A DNA stretch of 64,000 nucleotides from Candidatus Binataceae bacterium (GTDB lineage: Bacteria > Desulfobacterota > Binatia > Binatales > Binataceae). A program made the translations under genes and the position numbers. The stretch covers positions 1 to 64,000 of the forward strand of contig DATGLK010000004.1 of assembly GCA_035294265.1 (NCBI GenBank), given 5' to 3'. The notes beneath the pieces are model-generated. The model was not told where the DNA came from and searched no databases. It saw only the letters and a list, made by a program, of their open reading frames with translations. Shown here in pieces: positions 16,901 through 24,155 of the stretch (position 1 is the first letter of the stretch; each line of letters opens with the position of its first letter).

Positions 16901-18237
16901 TCGAAGAGGCTTATAGCCATTCGCCCTATATCAAGGAGATGGCGGTGGTCGGCCTCAAGACTCCCGGCGGAGAGCAGGTCGCGGCCCTGGTGGTTCCGGC
17001 CTATGCCCGCGGTCAGAGCCGGCGTACGGTTCAAGAGCAGCTTAACGCTCATTTCAGCAAAGTGGCAGCGACGCTCAGCGCGCATAAGCGCATCCGTATC
17101 CTACGCTTCATCGACAGTGAGCTGCCGCGTACTCGCACCCGCAAAGTCAAGCGCGCCGAGGTCGCCCAACTGCTGGATCGGATGATCGCACATGGCGCCG
17201 ATACTCACAGCCCTCAGGTCGACGTTGAACCCTGGTTGGTTGAAGCCATCGCCCAGATTGCGGGGAACGCGGTACGACTGAGCGCCAGCACGCGATTGGT
17301 TGAGGATCTGGGGCTGGATTCGCTGGCGCTGGCCGAACTCGGCGAGCAGGTGGCGCAGCGTACCGAGCGCGAGCTAACGCCCGAGGAGCTGGCGAATCTG
17401 CGCACGGTGGAGGATTTGCAAAAAGCCATCACCAGTGGCACCTCCCGTCCGCGGCTACCCTCTTATGCGCAACTAGCCGAGCCCTATACGGCCGGTTTGC
17501 CTCAGCCGTTGCGCGCCTGGAGCGTGCGAGCGGCCGACGGTTTGGAGAACGCGTTATTAAGCAGGTGGCTGAAGCCGCGTGTGATGGGGCGTGGCAATAT
17601 CCCCGCCAATCGCAACCTGCTGGTTATCGCCAACCACTGTAGCCATGTCGATTTCGCGATCGTGCGCTGGGCCTTAGGCACCATGGGTGAACGGCTGGTG
17701 GTGCTGGCCGCGCGCGACTATTTTTTTAATACCCCCGCGCGTCGTTTCATTGCTCACAATTTCACCCCATTGATTCCCTTCGACCGCGAACGGGCCCAGC
17801 TCGAATCTCTCGACCAGGCGCTGGCCCAACTGGCGTCTGGCCGCAGTGTTCTGATGTTCCCCGAAGGTACGCGCTCGCCTGACGGCAGCTTGCAGGAGTT
17901 CAAAAGCGGCGCGGGTTATTTGGCGCTGCGCAGCCGATGCGATGTGCTGCCGGTCTACCTGGAGGGCACCTTCGATGTGCTCGGCAAGGGACGCCTCTTA
18001 CCGCGCTACCATCCGGTGCAGGTGCGGATCGGGGCGCCGATTGGGCATCAGGAGTTGCGCGCTTTGACCACGCGAGCCGATGGCGCAGGGGCCTATCGTT
18101 CGGCCGCTGACTTCATGCGTCAGGCGATCGTCAGTCTCGGACAAGGGCGAGCCCGCCCGCGCGCGGAATTGCCTGCCGCGCCCCTGGCGCTTCCCGCACC
18201 GCCCTCGCGCCGGCGGGCGCGCCTGCGCCAATCCTGA
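13960..18237 (+). CDS. ElbD-like megaenzyme: fatty acyl reductase, AMP ligase, ACP, PlsC acyltransferase
   Basis: A 1425-residue cytoplasmic or membrane-associated protein with four modules. The acyl reductase (20-510) has TGATGFLG (28-35) and the YSYTK active site (259-263). The acyl-AMP ligase (545-1075) has TSGSTGAPKG (695-704), YGMTE (872-876) and HTGD (945-948). The carrier domain (1090-1160) has phosphopantetheine serine S1121 in GLDSLAL. The PlsC acyltransferase (1200-1380) has NHCSHVD (1225-1231) and PEGTRS (1301-1306). This order matches my memory of ElbD, which makes alkyl ether lipids in Myxococcus xanthus. A plausible cycle activates a fatty acid, loads it on the carrier, reduces it to an alcohol and transfers acyl to glycerophosphate. 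The start at 13960 overlaps the LarA-like gene by 11 bases; earlier in-frame codons lie within that gene. Confidence 0.9.
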   Translation: MSNKPPLNHPKLSLPLAEILAGRCLLLTGATGFLGKTFLYVLLRHHPEIARVYLLVRGDRRAATTRYQREILQSAVMEPLRRELGEGFEAYLGQRIAVLPGDISQPGLLNADSPSPEHLDVVVHCAGLVNFEASLEKALVANTLGVANVIEFCRHHGAAMLHVSTCYSAGEADGQRYEDDLPSNWSPRGALDVAREIQDARAAIERIERASREQATVVAAELGEEGAGAGEGARKRWIEERLKAEGLARSLKWGWPNTYSYTKSLGEQLVLAAREAIAVSVVRPAVIESALADPFPGWNQGVNTSAPLTYLSGEGFRFYPARPDLVLDVIPVDMVAHAMVPILAALLQRTQAPIYQLGTSDCNPLTMRRLVELTALGNREHQRDGNGTMGRLAPHLEAVVVSKRAYDLVSHTAPELLKGALSLWHGAVGARQRRASQLEQKLDRVFEQIDIARAMVEVYRPYIQDLTYTFHSRNVRQLYGRLEPADAARHPYRPEAIDWLSYWTRVHLPGLRRHIFPQLELHTRGRKRAPRRHRNLLELLDRSAERFAGTALEAHRAGATQTTLNYRELRDRAARAGMLLAGRGVGPGDRVLLISENSPDWVMGFFAILNAGAIAVPLDPQITPAELAAICRIAEPGAALLSEASRGRLAVPLGELSPSPTVIGLEELGRPFLLRGAPAEKVAPERKTPAAIFFTSGSTGAPKGVVLTHGNLCAEVSMLARVFVLSPEDTVLSLLPLHHTFEFTCGMLLPLNSGARVVYPLGVDAASLASTLAQVRPTAVIGVPALWQAIHRRIVEEVEGRGVFFQAAFEQMLAFNRRLTADFGLNLGAWLFRSAHQALGGRLRLLVSGGAALPMRVAEFFNDLGLRLLEGYGMTEASPVLSVAHPDEPPRPGSVGQPLAGVEVKLAGATENGVGEIIARGPNIMAGYYRDPVATQAALREGWLHTGDLGRFDEDGRLYIVGRAKDVIVDAGGNNIYIDEIEEAYSHSPYIKEMAVVGLKTPGGEQVAALVVPAYARGQSRRTVQEQLNAHFSKVAATLSAHKRIRILRFIDSELPRTRTRKVKRAEVAQLLDRMIAHGADTHSPQVDVEPWLVEAIAQIAGNAVRLSASTRLVEDLGLDSLALAELGEQVAQRTERELTPEELANLRTVEDLQKAITSGTSRPRLPSYAQLAEPYTAGLPQPLRAWSVRAADGLENALLSRWLKPRVMGRGNIPANRNLLVIANHCSHVDFAIVRWALGTMGERLVVLAARDYFFNTPARRFIAHNFTPLIPFDRERAQLESLDQALAQLASGRSVLMFPEGTRSPDGSLQEFKSGAGYLALRSRCDVLPVYLEGTFDVLGKGRLLPRYHPVQVRIGAPIGHQELRALTTRADGAGAYRSAADFMRQAIVSLGQGRARPRAELPAAPLALPAPPSRRRARLRQS

Positions 18238-18302
18238 AATCAAAAGCTGGCTTCATTCCTCAACCTTCTCGCCCCAGCCAATAAGAGGTAGAAGAGGGGA
18301 TG

Positions 18303-18320
18303 AGCCTAGAGGCTTTTTCT
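18303..18320 (+). terminator. Short terminator-like hairpin after the megaenzyme gene
   Basis: AGCC (18303-18306), a four-base TAGA loop and GGCT (18311-18314) are followed by TTTTCT, 66 bases after the megaenzyme stop and touching the stop of the convergent ggt gene. The stem is only four base pairs, so this is a weak intrinsic terminator at best. Confidence 0.25.
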
Positions 18321-19989
18321 AATAGCCGGCCGCCGCGCCGCCCTTGCGCGGATCGGAGGCGCCCATCAGCCCGCCTGGCGTGATCTGGATCGCGGTCACC
18401 GAGCCGATTTGATGCACTACGCGCAGCTTGTAGCCCATCTGGCGCAAGGCATTCTGGGTCGCGACCGGGATGGCCTGCTCGACTACTACCGTGGGCGGAT
18501 TGGCCTGCTCGTGGATCCGAGGGGTGGCCAGCGCCTGCTCGGGATCGAGATGGAAATCCAGTATGTCGAGCAGCACTTGCAAGTTGGCGGTGACGATAGT
18601 TGGACCGCCAGAGCCGCCCAGGGTCAGGACCGGTTTACCCGCCTTAGTTACGATCGTTGGCGACATACTGGAAACCGGCCGCTTGCCCGGCTGGATGGAA
18701 TTGGGCCCCTTGCTCAGTAGACCGTAGATATTGGCCACGCCTGGCGCGACCGAGAAATCATCCATCTCGTTGTTCAGCACGATGCCGATCTTGGGCACCA
18801 TCAGCTTAGAGCCGAACGCGGTATTGATGGTGGTGGTGAGCGAGACCACGTTGCCCTCGCGATCTACTACGCACAGATGGGAGGTGCCGTGGTCGCGCGG
18901 GATCGGCGGGAGCTGCACCCCGTGATGACTGAAGGCTTGCTTTCGAATCGCGTCGATATGCTGGGGCGAGAGCAGGTAATCGAGCGGGACGTGTACGAAG
19001 GCGGGATCGCCATAGTAAGAGGCGCGATCCAGGAAAATCTGGCGCATCGTTTCAATCAGCCGAGCCAGATAAGCGGGTGAGTTCAATCCCAACCCCGCAG
19101 CGTCGCCCGGGGCCAGGATTTCCAGCGCTTCGAGTAGCTCGCCGCCGCCCGAGCTCTCTGGCGGCATCGAATAAACGTCGTAGCCATGATAGGGGCGCAT
19201 CACCGGGATTCGCCATATCGCCCGGTAGTCGCGCATGTCGGTCATCGTGGTGGGCCCGCCCTTGCTATGCAGGTAGGCGACAATCTGGCGCGCGATTGAG
19301 CCGCGATAGAACTCCCGCTCGGGGTCGTTGCCCAGCGCCAAGAGGGTGGCGGCCAGTTCGCGCTCGACGATGGGGTCGCCCACCTTGCGCGGCGATCCAT
19401 CGGGATGGAGAAAGACAGCCTTGAGGCCCGGCTCTTGCGCCAGCGCTGGTGCGGTGCGGGCGATTTCGGCCGCCAGATGAGGGGCGCAGGGAAAACCGTC
19501 GCGCGCCAGTGCTACTGCAGGGGCGGCGACCTGTTGGAACTTCATTGTCCCAAAGCGCCTGAGCGCGCTGGCCAAACCCGCGACCTCGCCCGGAGTACCC
19601 ACCGCCAGCGGGCCGCGTCGCAGCAATTGCTCGTCGGGATGGCCGTCGCGCATGTACAGCGATTGTTTTTCGGCCAACGGTGCCCGTTCGCGATAATCCA
19701 GCGCGTAAACCTTGCCGGTCCGCGCCAAGTAGATGAGCATGAAACCGCCGCCGCCGATTCCGCATGAGGAAGGATTGGTTACCCCAACCGCCAACGCGGT
19801 GGCGCAGGCCGCGTCGATCGCATTGCCACCTGCCTCCAAAATCTTAAGCCCGGCCTGTGCAGCCAGTGGGTGCTCGGCGGCGACCATGCCCTGATGGGCT
19901 ACGAAGGCGCCGTAGGCGTGTAATGCCCCGAAAAAAGTAACGCAAAGCGTGAGTCCAACGAGCAGAGTTATCCGGCGCATAGGTTCCAT
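18319..19989 (-). CDS. ggt: Gamma-glutamyltransferase (glutathione hydrolase), exported
   Basis: This periplasmic N-terminal-nucleophile enzyme cleaves gamma-glutamyl bonds of glutathione and related peptides. It is 556 residues from the ATG at 19989; a TTG five codons upstream and an ATG at 19980 are also possible. A signal peptide (RRITLLVGLTLCVTFFGALHA) is followed by HPLAAQAGLKILEAGGNAIDAA and the substrate-binding DYRERAP. Autocleavage is expected before the threonine of DHGTSHLCVVD (about T369). KRPVSSMSPTIV and the GGSGGPTI oxyanion loop are intact, so it looks active. The last residue ends within a possible terminator of the convergent neighbour. Confidence 0.95.
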   Translation of the reverse strand: MEPMRRITLLVGLTLCVTFFGALHAYGAFVAHQGMVAAEHPLAAQAGLKILEAGGNAIDAACATALAVGVTNPSSCGIGGGGFMLIYLARTGKVYALDYRERAPLAEKQSLYMRDGHPDEQLLRRGPLAVGTPGEVAGLASALRRFGTMKFQQVAAPAVALARDGFPCAPHLAAEIARTAPALAQEPGLKAVFLHPDGSPRKVGDPIVERELAATLLALGNDPEREFYRGSIARQIVAYLHSKGGPTTMTDMRDYRAIWRIPVMRPYHGYDVYSMPPESSGGGELLEALEILAPGDAAGLGLNSPAYLARLIETMRQIFLDRASYYGDPAFVHVPLDYLLSPQHIDAIRKQAFSHHGVQLPPIPRDHGTSHLCVVDREGNVVSLTTTINTAFGSKLMVPKIGIVLNNEMDDFSVAPGVANIYGLLSKGPNSIQPGKRPVSSMSPTIVTKAGKPVLTLGGSGGPTIVTANLQVLLDILDFHLDPEQALATPRIHEQANPPTVVVEQAIPVATQNALRQMGYKLRVVHQIGSVTAIQITPGGLMGASDPRKGGAAAGY

Positions 19990-20079
19990 CTTTAAAATTG
20001 GCAATTACTTGGGCCTCGAACCGAGAAAAGCTCAAGGCCTGTCCTTCCCGGCGCGTCGGCGGACTTGACCGCGGTACGC

Positions 20080-20091
20080 AAGCTTAAGCTT
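20080..20091. promoter_or_regulatory. 12-base palindrome upstream of ggt
   Basis: AAGCTTAAGCTT is a perfect palindrome about 90 bases upstream of ggt, in the gap after the aldo/keto reductase gene. It could be a regulator site, but no regulator gene is adjacent and such palindromes occur by chance in this length of DNA. Confidence 0.15.
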
Positions 20092-20156
20092 AACTAGCAG
20101 CCGACGTTGGCCGTGAAAAGGGCGCGCGGCAAGCTGCGGTTGTGCAAATCGCGCGG

Positions 20157-21131
20157 CTAGGCTTGCGTCCAGCCCGACAGCGCGGCCAAGCGCTCCAATG
20201 CAGCTGGGGGTAGCGGGCCCTTGGCCACGCAGGCGGCAGCGTATTCGAGCTGCTCCAGCGTGGAGTAACCTACCAAGATGGTGGCGATCTCGCGCTGTGC
20301 TACCGCCAGGCGCAGCGAGGCCTCAATGAGGCTGTCGGTAAGCCCTTCCTCCACCAATGACATCAAGCGTGCGGCCTGCTCGACGTCAGCGCGGTAGTCG
20401 GCGCCGGTGCCAATCGGTTCGACCGAGGGCGAGCCTAGCGGATGGCGCTGGGTGGTCCCGGCCAGCGCGCCGCCGGCCAGTACTCGGATATTGATCGTGC
20501 CGACCCCGGCTCGGCTGGCATGAGCCAGAAGGTTGCGGTAGTTGCGGGCTGGCGCGGCGACTTTCATCTCGCGTCCGGCGCTGGGGTTTAGCAGGTTGAA
20601 GACGACCTGAGCGGTATCGATAGCGCCGCTGTCGATCACTTGGTGCAGCGCCGCGCTCTCGCCCGTCGCCGTAATTCCGCAAAAACGGGTCTTTCCTTGG
20701 GTCCGCAGCCGTTCCATCGCCGGCAGTACTTCCCCCAGCACCTGCTCGACGCTCAGTTCCGCCTCCCCGATTGCGTTGTGCAGCTGCAGCAGATCCACCT
20801 GCTCGCGCCCCAGCCGCTTGAGGCTTGCCTCCAATGACGCTGTAATCGCCTGTGGGATGCGCGCTAAGTCGACTCCTCGCAGCCGCACCTTGGTTCCCAC
20901 CAGCACCTCGGCCTTGAGGGTGGCCAGCGCGCGGCCCAGATTCTTCTCCGACTCGCCGTTGCCGTAGAGTGGCGCGGTGTCGAAGTAAGTGACGCCCAGC
21001 TCCAAAGCTCGTTCAATTGCGCGAATTTGAGCGCGGGCTTCTCCCCGTACCATCAGACCGCCTACCGCGCCGCAACCAAAACCCAGCCGAGATACTTCAA
21101 GAGCGGTTTTGCCCAGGATTGCTCGCTCCAT
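20157..21131 (-). CDS. Aldo/keto reductase
   Basis: This 324-residue NADPH-dependent aldo/keto reductase has a TIM-barrel fold. The N-terminal LEVSRLGFGCGAVGG leads to GVTYFDTAPLYGNGESEKNLGRAL with the catalytic aspartate and tyrosine. VLVGTKVRLR supplies the lysine and LLQLHNAIGE the histidine; a C-terminal cofactor loop is present. It resembles the Mocs/YajO-like branch that reduces small aldehydes. It diverges from the SDR gene at 21340 across about 200 bases and precedes ggt by about 170 bases on the same strand. The substrate is unknown. Confidence 0.9.
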   Translation of the reverse strand: MERAILGKTALEVSRLGFGCGAVGGLMVRGEARAQIRAIERALELGVTYFDTAPLYGNGESEKNLGRALATLKAEVLVGTKVRLRGVDLARIPQAITASLEASLKRLGREQVDLLQLHNAIGEAELSVEQVLGEVLPAMERLRTQGKTRFCGITATGESAALHQVIDSGAIDTAQVVFNLLNPSAGREMKVAAPARNYRNLLAHASRAGVGTINIRVLAGGALAGTTQRHPLGSPSVEPIGTGADYRADVEQAARLMSLVEEGLTDSLIEASLRLAVAQREIATILVGYSTLEQLEYAAACVAKGPLPPAALERLAALSGWTQA

Positions 21132-21339
21132 GCTCGCGCTCCACTAAAGGTTTCGCAAACACGATGCTCCCGCTTCTACCGCCGAGGCAAGCGCGCCATT
21201 GGTGCCAAGTAAGAGATGGAGATCGCGCGGCTAGTGTGCGGTTGCTGCAGATGGCGCTGACCTCAGCACGTTAGTGCCGTTGCAGCGCACCGCTTGAGGG
21301 GCTACAAAAGAACATTCGCCAATCACAAGAGGAGTGCAT

Positions 21340-22200
21340 ATGCCGCTCAAGGATAAGGTGGTACTAATTACCGGCGCCGCGCGCGGGATGGGACGCGAAT
21401 ATGTGCGCGCGTTTGTTAAGCAAGGGGCCAAGGTCATCGCCACTGATTTGTCCTGGGTGCCCAGCGGTTTGACCGGCGACGACGTGAATTTTTTTGCGGA
21501 AATCAAGGACCACCCCGATGTGATGGCGGAATCGATGGACATCACCATCGATTGGCATATCAAGCGGGTGTTCAAGGCCGCGATGGCACGCTTTGGCACC
21601 ATCGACGTTATCATCAACAACGCTGGTTTGCGCGCGCGCGATCTCTATCCCGACCGTGGCGGCCAGATAACCATCATGGAAACCGAAGTCGGTGAGTGGC
21701 AAAAGATGTTCGACACTCATGTCTTCGGCAGCCTGCGCGTAATCAAGAACTTCGCTCAGCCGATGATGGAAAAGCGCTCGGGCAGCATCATCAACGTCGG
21801 CACCAGTCGGCCTATCAATCCCGATGGCAACACCCGCGAGGGACCCTATCCGATGGCGAAGGCGGCGCTTTACCAGATGTCGATGTACCTGGCCAATGAG
21901 CTGCGACCTTATAACATCGCGGTCAACGTGCTGATGCCCAGCGCGACGCGCAGCACGGGCTCCGACGAGCAGGTGCAGATTCGCCGCGCCGCTGGCGGAG
22001 CGCTGCCGCGCCGATTGCGGCCCGATTCCGTGGTCCCATTGGCGCTGTATTTCGCCGAGCAGGATGCTAGCGGGGTGAGCGGTCAGGGAATCTCGGCTAT
22101 CGAGTTCAATCAGAAGCACGAACTGGGCGGCTTCGAGACCTGGGCTTGGGAGGAGGACCTGCGGGCGCTCGAGGCTGCGGGTCAGTTGTCCAAGAAATAA
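21340..22200 (+). CDS. Short-chain dehydrogenase/reductase
   Basis: This 286-residue SDR carries the cofactor motif TGAARGMG (about 10-17), NNAG and the active-site tyrosine and lysine in YPMAKAA. Its alanine- and glycine-poor insert around residues 45-65 and the long C-terminus suggest it is not FabG; it may act on a hydroxyacyl-CoA or alcohol. The start at 21340 is chosen over an in-frame GTG at 21334 because AGAGGAG at 21327-21333 is correctly spaced only for 21340. A likely terminator hairpin follows at 22266. Confidence 0.88.
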   Translation: MPLKDKVVLITGAARGMGREYVRAFVKQGAKVIATDLSWVPSGLTGDDVNFFAEIKDHPDVMAESMDITIDWHIKRVFKAAMARFGTIDVIINNAGLRARDLYPDRGGQITIMETEVGEWQKMFDTHVFGSLRVIKNFAQPMMEKRSGSIINVGTSRPINPDGNTREGPYPMAKAALYQMSMYLANELRPYNIAVNVLMPSATRSTGSDEQVQIRRAAGGALPRRLRPDSVVPLALYFAEQDASGVSGQGISAIEFNQKHELGGFETWAWEEDLRALEAAGQLSKK

Positions 22201-22265
22201 TCGTTATCCCGAAGCTTGCAAACGAAGGCTGACCGCGCCAGCGCTGCGGGCGGATGATTCGCTTG

Positions 22266-22289
22266 CCAGGGTGCGGAAAACCCTGGTTT
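22266..22289 (+). terminator. Probable intrinsic terminator after the SDR gene
   Basis: CCAGGGT (22266-22272) pairs perfectly with ACCCTGG (22280-22286) across a seven-base loop and is followed by TTT. It sits 66 bases after the SDR stop. The seven-pair stem is convincing; the T-run is short. Confidence 0.5.
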
Positions 22290-22791
22290 GATGGCGGTTG
22301 AGGCTGTTCTGAAAACCAGCACAATGGCCTCTTTCCTTCATCCTTTTTCGATCGGGGAGCGATAAGAGAGGGGGGCAGGCTGCAGAGATTGTTTTTGCAG
22401 CTCTGGAGCGAGCGCTGAGCGGGGCCGCTTGTGTCCGCGCTGGGAGCGCGGTCACGACCTATGCCGAGCCTCTATGGACAGTTTTTGACTTGTTGCGCCG
22501 GTTCGTCGACGATTCAATCGGTAGTCCGAGCAGTGATGGCCTTCTGGCGGACAGATCGTGGTTAGTTCCTAGCATCAGACTAAATTCCAGTTAGTCTTTT
22601 ACGGAAATGCGTATTAGTCCAATTGTAGAATTCACATAAAAGACCTATTGCAGTTGGGGCTGATTTCCCAAGTTTGGCGCCTCCTTTTCTGGGGCTCTTT
22701 TGCATCTGTTTCGCGGTAGGATCTAAGCCGTACACGGCGCTGACGCGACAAACGCTAAATCACCGCTGGCAAATTTGCCGCAGAGTCCGTT
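22290..22791. other. Gene-free stretch before the outer-membrane protein gene
   Basis: I see no credible gene here. The middle (about 22560-22650) is clearly more A+T-rich than its surroundings. It contains GACTAA/TTAGTC (22578-22583 and 22591-22596) forming a hairpin followed by TTTT, within three nearby copies of a TTAGT word. This could be a second terminator or a regulator site. A promoter for the gene at 22792 is expected in this stretch but I cannot place it with confidence. Confidence 0.4.
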
Positions 22792-24087
22792 GTGCAAGCT
22801 CTATCGCCGAGCAGAGCGGTTAGGCGGAATAGGCTGCTCAAGCAGCTCGTCTGCGTTCTAACACTGATGGGAGTGTGTATGGAAGGGACGGGACGCGCAG
22901 CTGTGTTTTCGCTGACCAATCCCAATTCCTGGCCGTTCATCCCGGTGCCCGAGGTCGCCACTGATCCGTTTGCCGGTACCACGCTGGGCTTGATGCCGGT
23001 AATTCTCAAGATCGGAGCCAACCAACAAATTACCAGCATCATCGCGCCCGACCTCAGCTACAACACGATCATGGGCGTGGGTGGCAATCTCCGCTACCTG
23101 GCCTATCCCTCGGCCGATACTCAGTGGTTTGCGCTCGCAGGCGGCGCACAGCAGGTGGAGGGCTCGACTGAAGTGGATTGGGCAACCGGACTGCAGCGCA
23201 ATCGATGGTGGACGCTGGAGGTCCATTTGCGCTTCCAGCAGGATCCCACCTTTCGTTTCTTCGGGCTGGGCAACCATTCGTCCTACCGCAAGCAGAGCAA
23301 CTACAGTCTGCAGCAGATGTATGCCGACGCCATGTTCGGCGTGAACCTCACTCGCCATCTCCAACTTGCACTGCGGGAGTGGCCGCGCAGAGTTCGGATC
23401 TACCATGGTGCGCTGCCCTCGCTGCCCTATATCGATGACCTTTTTCCCGAGGCCAGGGGCGTAAATGGAGGAAGCGAGATGCTCAATCAGCTACTTCTGA
23501 CCTACGACACCCGCAATTCACTCAACGTGCCCACCACGGGCGGCCTGGTGGCGTTGTTCGGCGGGTTGGTCGATCGCAGCTTTATGAGTTCTTCCTCATA
23601 CTCCATCTTTACCGCCGACCTCAGGCGCTACCTGGCCTTGAATAACCGGGTGATACTGGCAGGCCAGATCTATGCCCGCTACATGCCCAGCGGTGACGCG
23701 GCGCCGTTTTGGGCGATGAGCTGGATGGGTGGCGATGCTCCGGGAGAAAGCAGTTTGCTGGGGATTCCGATCAGTGATGAACAGACCTGGCGCGGTTCGG
23801 GCCCGGGCCGCTTTATCGACAACGACATGTTTCTAATGAATCTGGAGGTGCGCATCCGAACCTTTAGCGCCGAACTATTCGGCACCAATGGAATTGTCGA
23901 GCTCGCCCCCTTTATGGACATCGGACGGGTCTATCATTACGTAACGTCCAATCCGTTCTCGCAGATGCATCCGGCGGGCGGGCTGGGCTTTCGTGCCGTC
24001 GTTTTGCCCTACGTCGTTGGCTATGTTGATATGGGGTACGGGCAGGATGGTATTGCGGTCTTTTCGGGTATCAATTACCCGTTTTGA
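22792..24087 (+). CDS. Surface-antigen (D15/BamA-like) outer-membrane beta-barrel
   Basis: This 431-residue exported protein has a signal peptide (RRNRLLKQLVCVLTLMGVCM, cleavage likely near GRAA) and no obvious POTRA domains. The body alternates in the way of beta-strands. The C-terminal half resembles the D15/surface-antigen barrel: TYDTRNSLNVPTTGG, ARYMPSGDAAPFW, the LRGSGPGRF-like WRGSGPGRFIDNDMFLMNLEVR, and a final strand ending in NYPF with a terminal phenylalanine. It is too short for BamA itself, so it may be a lone barrel of the patatin or TamA-like type. The GTG at 22792 is the start that preserves the charged n-region; an ATG at 22867 would destroy the signal peptide. Confidence 0.75.
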   Translation: MQALSPSRAVRRNRLLKQLVCVLTLMGVCMEGTGRAAVFSLTNPNSWPFIPVPEVATDPFAGTTLGLMPVILKIGANQQITSIIAPDLSYNTIMGVGGNLRYLAYPSADTQWFALAGGAQQVEGSTEVDWATGLQRNRWWTLEVHLRFQQDPTFRFFGLGNHSSYRKQSNYSLQQMYADAMFGVNLTRHLQLALREWPRRVRIYHGALPSLPYIDDLFPEARGVNGGSEMLNQLLLTYDTRNSLNVPTTGGLVALFGGLVDRSFMSSSSYSIFTADLRRYLALNNRVILAGQIYARYMPSGDAAPFWAMSWMGGDAPGESSLLGIPISDEQTWRGSGPGRFIDNDMFLMNLEVRIRTFSAELFGTNGIVELAPFMDIGRVYHYVTSNPFSQMHPAGGLGFRAVVLPYVVGYVDMGYGQDGIAVFSGINYPF

Positions 24088-24155
24088 TTTTTCAGCTACT
24101 TGTCCAATGAGCGCGTCGACGAGCGCGTTCGTCAGCGAAGAATCACGTACGCGGA

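Noticed and set aside
15283-17085. Long minus-strand open frame opposite the ElbD-like gene
   Set aside because: Its translation has no recognisable domain, whereas the plus strand carries intact ligase motifs across the same bases.
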